A stretch of 64,000 bases of DNA from Nematostella vectensis (Eukaryota > Cnidaria > Anthozoa > Actiniaria > Edwardsiidae). The DNA lies in assembly GCF_932526225.1 (NCBI RefSeq), contig NC_064039.1, positions 930,001 through 994,000 on the forward strand, in the 5' to 3' direction. The position numbers were made by a program, and so were the translations under genes. Shown here piece by piece: positions 42,038 through 55,800 of this stretch. How positions within the stretch are numbered: position 1 is the first letter of the stretch; each line of letters begins with the position of its first letter. The notes beneath the pieces were generated by a model. That model was not told where the DNA came from. It ran no database searches and was given only the letters and a program-made list of their open reading frames with translations.

Positions 42038-42814
42038 ATAATTATTTTTGTAGCACTAATGTTGATAGCGGAGCCAGCGCGGAGCTCCATAGGTATAGAA
42101 ATATGGTATAGGTATGCGACTTGGTTTTTGTGGTCATCGCGCGGGTACCCTGTGGTGTCACTCGCCAGTAAGTCAGCCGCGTAACTCCCAGGCCTCACTC
42201 GGCCCTGTAATGGCGGCTAAATACAAGCACGGAGCAAGGGAAAAGTTCTTGTCATGCGTTGATTATTTCTTTTTGCCTCAAATTTTGTGACTTAAGGATA
42301 AAGTCAACTAGAGGAGATCTACTAACATTCATTCACGCCAAGATTTATGTAAGGATATGTCTGGTTTTAGCTAGTAAATTTAAGTAAGTAACAGTTCACA
42401 TTAAAAAGCGAACACAACCACAAGAAAGCGACAAAAACAATGCAAGGTGAGTTTCGGACGACGATTTGTATTGTCTTTTGAGGATATGACAGTTATTAGG
42501 CTTTTTGTTGTTCTTTTTGATTGCTTTGAGAATGCGAGTACTTAACTTAGTAATCAAATTATTTGAGCATAACAGCTTTTGTTTTGACATTCTTTGTTCT
42601 ATCTTTATTCTTGATTCTGTTAATATATTTCATAAAGGCTAACCAATATCGTGTTGCATTTGTCATATACTGGTAAAGAATACCGTTCTTGTCTTTATAT
42701 CCTGTGCTCTTAGTTCTTAGAAGATACATATCCTTAGAAGATACAGCAATTTTTTCAACTTACAAGAGGAATTTTTCTTACCGAGGATAAAAACAAAACA
42801 AAATTCAACCCCTA

Positions 42815-43810
42815 TTGCCAATATGTATTGTTGTTGTCCTGCTCTGGTTGGCCTTTAATAAAATTGAACACACCTGCAGCATCAAGATAAGATTCCGATT
42901 TGATGGTAATCTCTTCGATCTTCGCAGGCTCAAAGCAAAAACAAAAGTCCTTACGGAATTCATCAGGGAGGCACAGTACGCTGACGATATCGCCTTATTT
43001 AGCGATACCCCAGAGGGTCTGCAGTCTTTACTTACATCGTACAATGAACTTGCTAAGAGAATGGGGATGCGCATTAACACTAAAAAGACGGAGACTATGT
43101 GTATTGGTAATACTGCCGACTTTTATGTTGATGGCATTAAGCTGGTCAATGTTACTCACTTTAAATACCTTGGTAGTATCCTGTCAAGTGACTGCTCAAT
43201 GAGAGCGGAGCTCACATCTCGTATACAAGCTGTATCATGTGCTTATGGTCGCCTTCGAAAGAGAGTTTTCGACTCACGTGATCTCACTGTACCAACCAAG
43301 ATCGCTGTTTATAATCAATGTCTAATGCCTCTCTTATTGTACGGTAGTGAGACATGGACTGTATATCAGCAGGAAGTTAGAGAACTTCGTACTCTGCAAC
43401 AACGCCATTTACGCCTAATCCTCAAGATCAAGTGGGATGACTATATAAGCAATGAAGACGTCCTCCGTCGCGCAAACGTAGATGATATTGAAACAAAATT
43501 AGCTAGAAATCGTCTCCGCTGGCTTGGTCACCTCTGCCGAATGGACGATGACAGAGTGCCTAAGCAGCTGTTATTTTCGGAGCTAGAACACGGGTCTCGC
43601 CCAGTTGGTCGTCCTAAACTAAGATTCAAGGACACTTTGAAAAAAGACCTCAAAATTGGATGCGTCCTTGAAGTGTGGAACTATCATGTACATAATAGAA
43701 AGGAATGGAGGGCGATCACAAATAACATCTGCACGTCATACGACAAAAGAAGATATGAAACATATTTAAAACAAAGGGAAGCTCGCCGTAAAAGGGCGGA
43801 GAACAGTTAA
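42815..43810 (+). pseudogene. 5'-truncated non-LTR retrotransposon, reverse transcriptase C-terminal part
   Basis: 331 codons without stop. It contains the reverse-transcriptase catalytic box EAQYADDIALFSDT, the following NTKKTETMCIG and HFKYLGSILSSD segments, and the C-terminal LPLLLYGSETWTVY and NRLRWLGHLCRMDDDRVPKQ motifs typical of LINE ORF2 ends. The N-terminal endonuclease and RT fingers are missing. The first about 20 residues are probably not part of the original protein. 5' truncation is the usual outcome of LINE insertion. The long open frame suggests a fairly recent copy. I saw no clear poly-A tail or target duplication. Confidence 0.85.
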
Positions 43811-46800
43811 ATACAAACTGTGTTATACCCGTTCGCGGGTGCAGGCGCTTATATTGTCTGCATCTTTCATCTCATGTGTTTATTTTTTTTCTCAAATAGT
43901 TGTAGAAATTAGTCAGATTATAAATGTCCTAATGAAAAGATTGTTTTGAAATAAATGTCACTCTTTTATGAACCAGGGACTACCTGAGGGCCAAGATGAA
44001 TGCTAAAGACTGGAAGACATGAGAATTGAAGTCCATGTCTTGAAAGATAACAGTAGAGATTTCTTATTCACTAGTCATTTGATACCCCCACACACATGGT
44101 CCCAGGAAAGGGTGGGGGATTAGACCTTAATAAAAGCCTGTTTCCAAGTTAAGAGTCAAAAACAGTCAATACCACCACCCCTCTTTTATATTATATTCTT
44201 GTTAAACAGTAATCTAAAACCCCACATTAACCCTCCCCAGGACCATAAGGGAGGGGGCTCAAATGACTATTATTACTATGTGATTCAGCAGTAGACACTC
44301 AATAGTTTTTTTTAGAACAAGATACTTATATTATATAAAACAAACTTTTGCTTTTTAAATAATAAATCTGAAAACAGTTTTCTATCAACCTAAAGATAAT
44401 CGGAAAGGGGATATTTTAGGAAAGTACTGAATATAATTATCACATTATTATTATATTTTCTTTTCAAACATTTAAAGAAGAGTCATATGTCTTCCTTTTC
44501 CCTGTTGACTATTTTTATGCAATTGATGCTCTTTGCTATTTCCCCTCTACACCAAAAATAAATTAATGAACAGATTTGATTTTTAAATAAGAAATTTTCA
44601 TTTAGTACTTTAACTTATATCTTCTTTTTAGGATTTCCTTTCCAAGTCTCTTTTCTATTACATTTATTTTAAAGGTTTAGATTTATTTCATTGGAATGGT
44701 TGGATCCAGGGTTTCTAAAAACACCAAAATATAATGCTTTACTGGATGTATATTTGTAGATATTAATTCATCTTATCTAAAAATAGGTCTGACACTATAT
44801 TCTATCTTTGAAATCCTGTTTCATCCATTACTTGTTCTTCGCAAGGACAAAGCTTGTCAGAATGTAGCTTTACAAATGTACATTAATGGAACTTTTATTA
44901 AGGGGAAGGGTTTTTTAGGGCAAGATACTTAAACTTTATAACACTAGCAACAACCTTGTTCTTTTTCAATAATAGAATTCTGTTCACATAGCTTGGATAG
45001 CATAGACATGGCCTCTTTAGAGGCCTGTGGTGGTGAATGGGTTAAGATAATGGGAAAGGGGAAATGTCAAGAAATGCTCAATCAAATTATTTCCATTACT
45101 GTTATATTTTTTCAACAAACCTTTCAAGTTGAGTCAATTCCCTTTATATCTCCTCTCCCGTCAACTATTTTTTAGTCAATTGATATTCTTTGCTACCTCT
45201 CTACCCCAAACATAGATCAATGAAAGGGTTTAGTTTGAAATTAGAAGTCACCAACAACAAGGCCACTATATGGTAAAGGGTGGGTGCACCAATACGGAAT
45301 ACATGAAAGGAGATATATTTTTGGATTTTAATTTCCAGACATTTTTCTGCAATATTCGATCCAATAAAGGAGAGAATCGCCACTAAACCAATACATAAAA
45401 TTTACAGTATGGCATCTAAACAGTCTAAATTTACTATTTCAAATCTTTGGAATGCTGTTACATCCATGACATATTCTGCACAAGGGCAAAGCTTGTCGGA
45501 GTATTGTTTTGATTTAAAAAAAATATTCATAATGGAACTTCTATGATGGGACATAAGAATTTACCATTAGACTCTTGACAACTTTGACAGCCATATCCAC
45601 ATTAGGAATTGTGTTTGTTAACTTTGATGTACTGCATAATTTAAATTATTGAATAAGGCCTGGATCCATTGGGTTGGTACAATAAATAAATCTCAGTATA
45701 GAGCAGGATCCTAGATCCCCAAAAAATACCTCAATCAGTCAACACACAAGGTGTTCAATGCTGGCTCCGCTTTTAGGCAGTGCCTAAATCTATATATTAG
45801 TATGTGTGATCCGTTGTTAGTATTGAGTAAAGTGGAGCACCAATGTAGAGACTGCAAGTCAAAGGCAAAGTTTACCTCTCTTCCACACAAAGGGTGTTTG
45901 ACTTCTTGGATATGGATGTTAGACACATTGCCTAAGCCTACATAGGCGAAATATTAAAAAATCACTGTTGGTGGCCTATTGTACTATTTCCATTGAAAGT
46001 ATTTAAAACACACTACTCCCGAGCAGTCTCTCTCTCTCTGATGGGTTGTCAGTGGCATGTGTAACACAGGTACTTATGCGTTTATTATACATATAATGCA
46101 GATTTAGAAATAAATTAAGAAACTGAATTATAATTAGGAGAATTTTCCAGCTGTTATTAACCTCCCCCCCCCCCCAAATATGGAAAAACCTTTCATGTGC
46201 GACACGTGCCTTTTTATTTTTGCAGAGATCTTGAGTCTAATCAAAAGAAAAAGAATGTTTTAGTAACCAGTTTTCAATACACCCACTTTGATTTAGCCTT
46301 CGCTCAAGGCATCAAAAATGTCTAATGAACCAAGGCATGGGTTATAGCACACACAAGATAATGTTTCTAATAGTGTTACAACTAAATATGTATACTGAAC
46401 CCATTTTTATGTGGATCTTTTAAACATTTAAAAACTCAGGATTTTGATCCTTATGAGTAACTGTCCTGTCCATGTTGTATTAAAAGTCAAACCTCAAATT
46501 AGAGTCCTTTTGAAATTAAATAATTTAACAGTGCCAGTGGTCCATAAAAAGTATTTATGGTATGTCATTAGAATTTGCATGTATAAGGCTAAGATGGAAC
46601 GTCATATTAACCTTGAGCCATAATGTGAATGCATGAATCCACTGGTAGTCAATTGCTTTGGATACAGGTCATGGATAATACAATGTAGCCATAAAGCTAT
46701 GAGCTTAGCCATAACGTTTTAACTAACTATGATTGTCTGATGCGTGAAATAACATTCTGACAATTACTGTCTGGCCTGCCCACAAACTACCTATAACTGA

Positions 46801-46814
46801 TTTTTTTAGTTCTC
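43811..46814. other. Intergenic, LINE remnant to STX18 3' end
   Basis: AT-rich; a short TC run near 46027 and a C run near 46165. No gene or RNA supported. The right end holds the STX18 3' UTR. Confidence 0.55.
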
Positions 46815-49800
46815 TCAGCTATACCAGTCCAGGAAAAGTAATGAAAAAGAACACATGACAAGAAAGAAGATGATCCACACACGAAAACTTGCATTGTTCT
46901 TTATCGCCTGAAAAAAAAGGAGTAATTTAAAATCGGGGAGAATGAGCTAGAAGAGACAAACTACCCCTCTCTAGTTATTAACATCGGGTCCTTTCAGCTA
47001 CTTAGCATTAGGAATTCACATACTTCTTGTTAGGAGCTACACTTAATGTCACACTTTGGACAGACTAGGCGGGTACATGTTTAGCTAGAGTAGATTCAAT
47101 GACTGCTTACTTAACCATGCAGTTGAGCATGGAATGTGAATTATTGATTTCTTGCTATCTCAAAACAGGTTTGTTGTAAAGCAGAAAACACTTTATGTTT
47201 GCAAACAGTTTAAGAGCAAGCACCCAATTGAGCATTTATAACACTGATTCTGAGGTCATAGGAAAATGGTTTGAGAGATAAATTTGGACATTAAAAGCAT
47301 GACATGACAGCCCCTCTATGTATACATAACCCTGAAGTGCTACTGTAGATTTAAAAGGCAGATGACACCCACCTCGCGTATATGCTCATTGCCATCTTTC
47401 ACATTTTCTGTAGTTCCAACAGCAGTCTCATAGATCCTGTCAATTTGCCCAGATTGTTGCAGTACTTTTTCTGAAAAGATCTCTTGTAGTTGTGATATCT
47501 CAACAACTCTTCCTTCAATTTGTCTGCAAAACAAATGACAACTATGAGCTATGAACTTTAGGGTATTATTTTGTGGTGAAGAGAGGCCAAGCCATGAACA
47601 AAAATGAGAAGCAAGGATCCAGGACACCTCCAGTCAGGTGTGTCACAGGGCCATGTGAAAGTAATATATCATACTCAGGGGCGGATCAAGGAGCTCCTAA
47701 AAAGGGGGGCAAAGCAAGGGTTTCAAGAAAGGGGGGCGGTTTCGATGTTCTTCTGTGTATTTCCTTATATTATTTGTTATTTCAAAACCAAATATCTGAA
47801 AATAGGGGGGCGGGGCCTACTCAGCCCACCCCTAGATCCGCCCCACCCCTAGATCTGCCCAACCCCTAGATCCGCCCAACCCCTAGATCCGCCCCACCCC
47901 TAGATCCGGCCCACCCCTAGACCCTCCCCACTCCTAGATCCGCCCCACCCCTAGATCCGCCCCACCCCTAGATCCGCCCCACCCCTAGATCTGCCCCACC
48001 CCTAGATCCACCCAACCCCTAGATCCACCCCACCCCTAGATCCACCCACCGCCCCAGCCCTGGATCTGCCCCACCCCTAGATCCGCCCCACCCCTAGATC
48101 CGCCCCACCCCTAGATCCGCCCCACCCCTAGATCCGCCCAACCCCTAGATTTGCCCAACCCCTAGATCCGCCCCACCCCTAGATCCATTCAACCCCTAGA
48201 TCCGCCCCACCCCTAGATCCGCCCAACCCCTAGATCCGCCCCACCCCTAGTTCCACCTCACCCCTAGATCCGCCCCACCCCTAGATCCGCCCCACCCCTA
48301 GATCCGCCCAACCCCTAGATCCGCCCCACCCCTAGATCCACCCCACCCCTAGATCCGCCCCAACCCTAGATCCGCCTAACCCCTAGATCCGCACGACCCC
48401 TAGATCCGCCTGACCCCTAGACCCACCCAACCCCTAGACCCACCCCACCCCTAGATCAGGCCCACCCCTAGATCTGCCCAACCCCTAGATCCACCCAACC
48501 CCTAGATCCACCCCACCCCTAGATCCGCCCCACCCCTAGATCCACCCGATCCCTAGATCCACCAGACCCCTAGATCCACCCGACCCCTAGATCCGCCCCA
48601 CCCCTAGATCCGCCCCACCCCTAGATCAACCCCACCCCTAGATCCACCCCACCCCTAGATCCACCCCACCCATAGATCCGCCCCACCCCTAGATCCGCCC
48701 AACCCCCAGATCCGCCCAACCCCTAGATCCGCCCCACCCCTAGATCCACCCCACCCCTAGATCCACCCCACCCCTTGATCCACCCCACCCCTAGATCCAC
48801 CTAACCCCTAGATCCGCCCCACCCCTAGATCCACCCAACTCCTAGATCTGCCCCACCCCTAGATCCGCCCCATCCCTAGATCCGCCCCACCCGTAGGTCC
48901 GCCCCACCACTAGATCCGCCCAACCCCTAGATCCACCCCACCCCTAGATCCACCCAACCCCTAGATCCACCCCACCCCTAGATCCGCCCCACCCCTAGAT
49001 CCACCCAACCCCTAGATCCGCCCAACCCCTAGATCCACCCCACCCCTAGATCCACCCAACCCCTAGACCCACCCAACCCCTAGATCTGCCCCACCCCTAG
49101 ATCCGCCCCATCCCTAGATCTGCCCCACCCGTAGGTCCGCCCCACCCCTAGATCCGCCCAACCCCTAGATCCGCCCAACCCCTAGATCCACCCCACCCCT
49201 AGATCCGCCCAACCCCTAGATCCACCCCACCCCTAGATCCGCCCCACCCCTAGATCCACCCAACCCCTAGATCCACCCAACCCCTAGATCCGCCCAACCC
49301 CTAGATCCGCCCAACCCCTAGATCCGCCCAACCCTTAGATCCGCCCAACCCCTAGATCCACCCAACCCCTAGATCCACCCCTGATACTGTACTTAATGAA
49401 AAGCTTATGTTATTACAAATATTTATTTGGACAATGGAATGGGACAAACCTGACTTCGTCAACAAGATTGTTCATCTCTTCCAGAAGCTTGTTGTTTTCC
49501 TGTTCAAACTAAATTAATACAGAGAGAATAATCACATTTCAAACACAATTTCCTAGTGGTACTAATTACAGTAGGAAAAGGGAAAGTATATGGAAAAGGG
49601 AAAGTATATGGAATTCCCTCCCAGAGGCTAGTCGATCATCATTTGTCAGAGAATTAGAGGCTCACACTTTTATCTAAACAAATAATTAGTTTAGCGTATT
49701 TATAGTATTATATATCCACATAGATCAAGTTTTTTTTTTTTTTTTCTTTCGTTATTTATTTAAATACTTTTACTTATAGTTATATTTCTAATTATTATAG

Positions 49801-52800
49801 ATATATATATATTTTTTTTTCCACACGCCCCTTGTGGAAATCAGCTGTTGTTGACGGGGCAAGCGTGTCTTAAATAAAGTCTATCTCTCTCTCTCTCTCT
49901 CTCATATTATTACCAGCTGTACTTCATCAGGAGAGAGCTCCTCTTCAACATCTGGTTTTGATACCTCTTCACCTATCAAGGGCTTATTTTCTGAATTAGA
50001 CTCTGAAGACAGAAGCAAATGCTAAATGATTAAAGGATTATTATTTCACAGCTCAAAAACCTGATGGATGGCTCACACTTCCTACACAACTCCAGTCTCC
50101 TGTGTAGCTGCACAGGAGACTAACACACCTCATCCTGTAAGTAACACACACTAACACACCTCATCCTGCAAGTAACACACACTAACACACCTCATCCTGC
50201 AAGTAACACACACTAACACACCTCATCCTGCAAGTAACACACACTAACACACCTCATCCTGCAAGTAACACACACTAACACACCTCATCCTGCAAGTAAC
50301 ACACACTAACACACCTCACCCTGCAAGTACCTCGAGCTTTAGGGGCATGCCCAGGCATACATTCTGCTTTTGCAAATAAGTCATGTTTTCGTCTTGTGTG
50401 CTCTGGTTGCAATCGGGATCTGTAAATAATGGCAAAATGGATAGTTACAAGGACAAGCAGATTTCAAAAACCTTTTGTTTGAAATAGAGTAATCAATTTT
50501 CTAGCCTACGTGTAGCCGCTGACTCGCGAAATATCCTGTAAGCTATCTCTTTTCAAGCAATAAGGTATATTTTTTTAAGAATGACATATGTCGACTGTGT
50601 AAAGAGGTATACTTGTATCTTACATTCGTTTTTTGTCCACAGCTCTTTTGACTCGTATTGCTCTCTGCTCACTGTATAATTTACAAACCACTACAAGCAT
50701 AAAAAGAAGAACACTAAGAGTAAATTGTTGTCATATAAACCAAGCAATGTTTAGTTTGAGGTTTTCTCACTTGGACGTGAGCTCAAGCGCAGCACACGTA
50801 ATATTTCAATTCTCACTTGAATGCAAGTGCAAGAGGATGCTACTGCTTGATTTTCTAGCACTGGTTATTGACCGATTCTCACTTGTGTTGTGCAATCTGT
50901 TTACACTCGTGCTTGCATCCAAGTGAGAACCAACCTTTACCTTTTAGGTACTCTTCCAGCATCTCAATGACATTATCTCTGTGGGTGTTAAGCTGCTCAC
51001 ATACAACCTTTACCTTTTAGGTACTCTTCCAGCATCTCAATGACATTATCTCTGTGGGTGTTAAGCTGCTCACATACAACCTTTACCTTTTAGGTACTCT
51101 TCCAGCATCTCAATGACATTATCTCTGTGGGTGTTAAGCTGCTCACATACAACCTTTACCTTTTAGGTACTCTTCCAGCATCTTAATGACATTATCTCTG
51201 TGGGTGTTAAGCTGCTCACATACAACCTTTACCTTTTAGGTACTCTTCCAGCATCTCAATGACATTATCTCTGTGGGTGTTAAGCTGCTCACATACAACC
51301 TTTACCTTTTTTTGTACTTTTCCAGCATCTCAATGACATTATCTCTGTGGGTGTTAAGCTGCTCACATACAACCTTTACCTTTTAGGTACTCTTCCAGCA
51401 TCTCAATGACATTATCTCTGTGGGTGTTAAGCTGCTCACATACAACCTTTACCTTTTTTTGTACTTTTCCAGCATCTCAATGACATTATCTCTGTGGGTG
51501 TTAAGCTGCTCACATACAACCTTTACCTTTTAGGTACTCTTCCAGCATCTCAATGACATTATCTCTGTGGGTGTTAAGCTGCTCACATACAACCTTTACC
51601 TTTTAGGTACTCTTCCAGCATCTCAATGACATTATCTCTGTGGGTGTTAAGCTGCTCACATACAACCTTTACCTTTTAGGTACTCTTCCAGCATCTCAAT
51701 GACATTATCTCTGTGGGTGTTTAGCTGCTCACATACAACCTTTACCTTTTAGGTACTCTTCCAGCATCTCAATGACATTATCTCTGTGGGTGTTAAGCTG
51801 CTCACATACAACCTTTACCTTTTAGGTACTCTTCCAGCATCTCAATGACATTATCTCTGTGGGTGTTAAGCTGCTCACATACAACCTTTACCTTTTAGGT
51901 ACTCTTCCAGCATCTCAATGACATTATCTCTGTGGGTGTTAAGCTGCTCACATACAACCTTTACCTTTTAGGTACTCTTCCAGCATCTCAATGACATTAT
52001 CTCTGTGGGTGTTAAGCTGCTCACATACAACCTTTACCTTTTAGGTACTCTTCCAGCATCTCAATGACATTATCTCTGTGGGTGTTTAGCTGCTCACATA
52101 CAACCTTTACCTTTTAGGTACTCTTCCAGCATCTCAATGACATTATCTCTGTGGGTGTTAAGCTGCTCACATACAACCTTTACCTTTTAGGTACTCTTCC
52201 AGCATCTCAATGACATTATCTCTGTGGGTGTTAAGCTGCTCACATACAACCTTTACCTTTTAGGTACTCTTCCAGCATCTCAATGACATTATCTCTGTGG
52301 GTGTTAAGCTGCTCACATACAACCTTTACCTTTTTTTGTACTTTTCCAGCATCTCAATGACATTATCTCTGTGGGTGTTAAGCTGCTCACATACAACCTT
52401 TACCTCTTAGGTACTTTTCCAGCATCTCAATGACATTATCTCTGTGGGTGTTAAGCTGCTCACATACAACCTTTACCTTTTAGGTACTCTTCCAGCATCT
52501 CAATGACATTATCTCTGTGGGTGTTAAGCTGCTCACATACAACCTTTACCTTTTAGGTACTCTTCCAGCATCTCAATGACATTATCTCTGTGGGTGTTAA
52601 GCTGCTCACATACAACCTTTACCTTTTAGGTACTCTTCCAGCATCTCAATGACATTATCTCTGTGGGTGTTAAGCTGCTCACATACAACCTTTACCTTTT
52701 AGGTACTCTTCCAGCATCTCAATGACATTATCTCTGTGGGTGTTAAGCTGCTCACATACAACCTTTACCTTTTAGGTACTCTTCCAGCATCTCAATGACA

Positions 52801-55800
52801 TTATCTCTGTGGGTGTTTAGCTGCTCACATACAACCTTTACCTTTTAGGTACTCTTCCAGCATCTCAATGACATTATCTCTGTGGGTGTTAAGCTGCTCA
52901 CATACAACCTTTACCTTTTAGGTACTCTTCCAGCATCTCAATGACATTATCTCTGTGGGTGTTAAGCTGCTCACATACAACCTTTACCTTTTAGGTACTC
53001 TTCCAGCATCTCAATGACATTATCTCTGTGGGTGTTAAGCTGCTCACATACAACCTTTACCTTTTAGGTACTCTTCCAGCATCTTAATGACATTATCTCT
53101 GTGGGTGTTAAGCTGCTCACATACAACCTTTACCTTTTAGGTACTCTTCCAGCATCTCAATGACATTATCTCTGTGGGTGTTAAGCTGCTCACATACAAC
53201 CTTTACCTTTTTTTGTACTTTTCCAGCATCTCAATGACATTATCTCTGTGGGTGTTAAGCTGCTCACATACAACCTTTACCTCTTAGGTACTCTTCCAGC
53301 ATCTCAATGACATTATCTCTGTGGGTGTTAAGCTGCTCACATACACTTGGCTGCACGGCTAAAAACAATAAAGACAACTTCTAATTGAATGTTTACTGGC
53401 ACTGCTGGTTCTTCTATTAAAAATATATAAATGATCTACATATAAGAATCTTTAACAACAGATTAACATATATTATTCTTAATATCCAATTAGAATTTGT
53501 CATTACAGTAATTAAGACATAAATATTTTTTTGTGTGTGTGCATCTGTCCTATAATGCACAGATCACATTACAGTACACTGTTATGTCATGACAAAAAAG
53601 TACTGTAAGCAACAAGACGCAGGTGATTGACTGTTATGTCATGACAAAAAAGTACTGTAAGCAACAAGACGCAGGTGAGTGACTGTTATGTCATGACAAA
53701 AAAGTACTGTAAGCAACAAGACGCAGGTGATTGACTGTTATGTCATGACAAAAAAGTACTGTAAGCAACAAGACGCAGGTGAGTGACTGTTATGTCATGA
53801 CAAAAAAGTACTGTAAGCAACAAGACGCAGGTGATTGACTGTTATGTCATGACAAAAAAGTACTGTAAGCAACAAGACGCAGGTGAGTGACTGTTATGTC
53901 ATGACAAAAAAGTACTGTAAGCAACAAGACGCAGGTGATTGACTGTTATGTCATGACAAAAAAGTACTGTAAGCAACAAGACGCAGGTGAGTGACTGTTA
54001 TGTCATGACAAAAAAGTACTGTAAGCAACAAGACACAGGTGAGTGACTTTTATGTCATGACAAAAAAGTACTGTAAGCAACAAGACGCAGGTGAGTGACT
54101 GTTATGTCATGACAAAAAAGTACTGTAAGCAACAAGACGCAGGTGAGTGACTGTTATGTCATGACAAAAAAGTACTGTAAGCAACAAGACGCAGGTGAGT
54201 GACTGTTATGTCATGACAAAAAAGTACTGTAAGCAACAAGACACAGGTGAGTGACTGTTATGTCATGACAAAAAAGTACTGTAAGCAACAAGACGCAGGT
54301 GAGTGACTGTTGTTCATGACACTGTCAGGACTCTTGTGCAGACACATAAAAAATGAGATCTATTTGTTTTACAGTATACAACAATTCAACTGTTTTCATA
54401 CATTACAAACAGTTGAAGGTAGCGAGTGTGCATGTTAACGCCTAGCATGCATGTGCCGCATCAATGACACATGGACCCTCGACCAATCAGAGCACAGGAT
54501 TTATGAGTGTTGTTGTATACCTAAATTGCTTTTAAATTACAATTTTATTATTTTGATGGAGTTGAAAAGTAATGCATCATGGGAAGGGTGAATTTACCCA
54601 TCTAATGTAAGTAATCTTATCTCTGACATAAGTTATTGTCTTACAGTTATATTGCTGGTATGTTGAGAGTTCAATAAAAAAATCTGTATAATAAGACTAT
54701 TAAATGCAAAAAAAGCAGACACAAGTGTAATGTACCTTCATTTTTCAATAACTTTATTGAGTTGTGACAAGTTCTCATGTACATCTGCGCATCATTATCA
54801 ATCTGGTCTCTCTCAGTGTCTGTCATCTTTGAAACTTCAGAACTTAAATGACTAAGAAAAACAACATTTCTGGCATACACACACACATGTATTGCAATAG
54901 TAAAAAAAACAATTTAGGGCTTAACCATTCTTTTTTATCCACACCACCTATTTAGACCCCAGCCCTCCCACTTCTCATCAGGGATGTCTCTTAGTTTAAA
55001 GGCTGCATTACTGTTGAATCTGTTGTATCGCGACACCAAATTTTCAAAACATCTATTTGTTTTTGTCTTTTGGGATTTTCTGTTCAGCCAGTCAAATTAT
55101 TCTAAGCCAATCAGATTCTTGCCATCACACATTCCTAAATGCAGAACAAACATACGCAAATTTGCACTTAGATATCAAGGACCTGCATTTTATAATTCCC
55201 TAGACACTGATACTCAGTCTGCAACTACTTTAGCTTCTTTTTTGACTAGCCTTAAAACTGTTCTTCTCGACTAGTATATTGAATTTTTCCCTTTTTTGAC
55301 TTTTTGTGTGTATGTGTTGTTGTTTTTTATATAAAATCATAGTTCAGGTATAATAGTATCTAATCTCCTTATTTATATTTAGCCATGATTTAATATTATG
55401 TATTTTTTTTCTTATAAATGGGGAGGACTGTCTCATATAAGCCTTTTATGGTTTTTATGGTCCTCCTCACCATGTATTCGTCTAATTAATTATATATTTA
55501 ATGTACTTATTGTATATATGTGGCAAATAAAAAAAACTTGAAAAAATTTTCCTAACTGCAGTTGCCTGTTTTTCTGTCGCAACACTGTCTGGTTTTTGTC
55601 CAGAGGATAGCCAGGGAAGTGCACAAAGCGAGACTCTGATTGGCTCGAAATTATTTTACTGACGGAACAGAAAATCAAAGCAATTCATGTTTGAAAAAAT
55701 GGGTCGGGCTACAACAGATTCAACAGTAACGTCTGGCCATAAAAAAATTAAAATTTTAGTCGACATAAATAAAGCTGTGGTTCTAGACACTGTATTTAAT

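Larger units (their letters stand above)
39795..42814. other. Intergenic, VPS9 gene to LINE remnant
   Basis: AATAAA near 40267 could serve the VPS9 gene. A candidate first exon (40919-40975, minus) and a four-copy repeat (41560-41990) are listed separately. Nothing else supported. Confidence 0.5.

Noticed and set aside
42201-42290. ATGGCGGCTAAATAC as another first exon on the + strand
   Set aside because: Frame closes after 23 codons and no donor is present before the stop.
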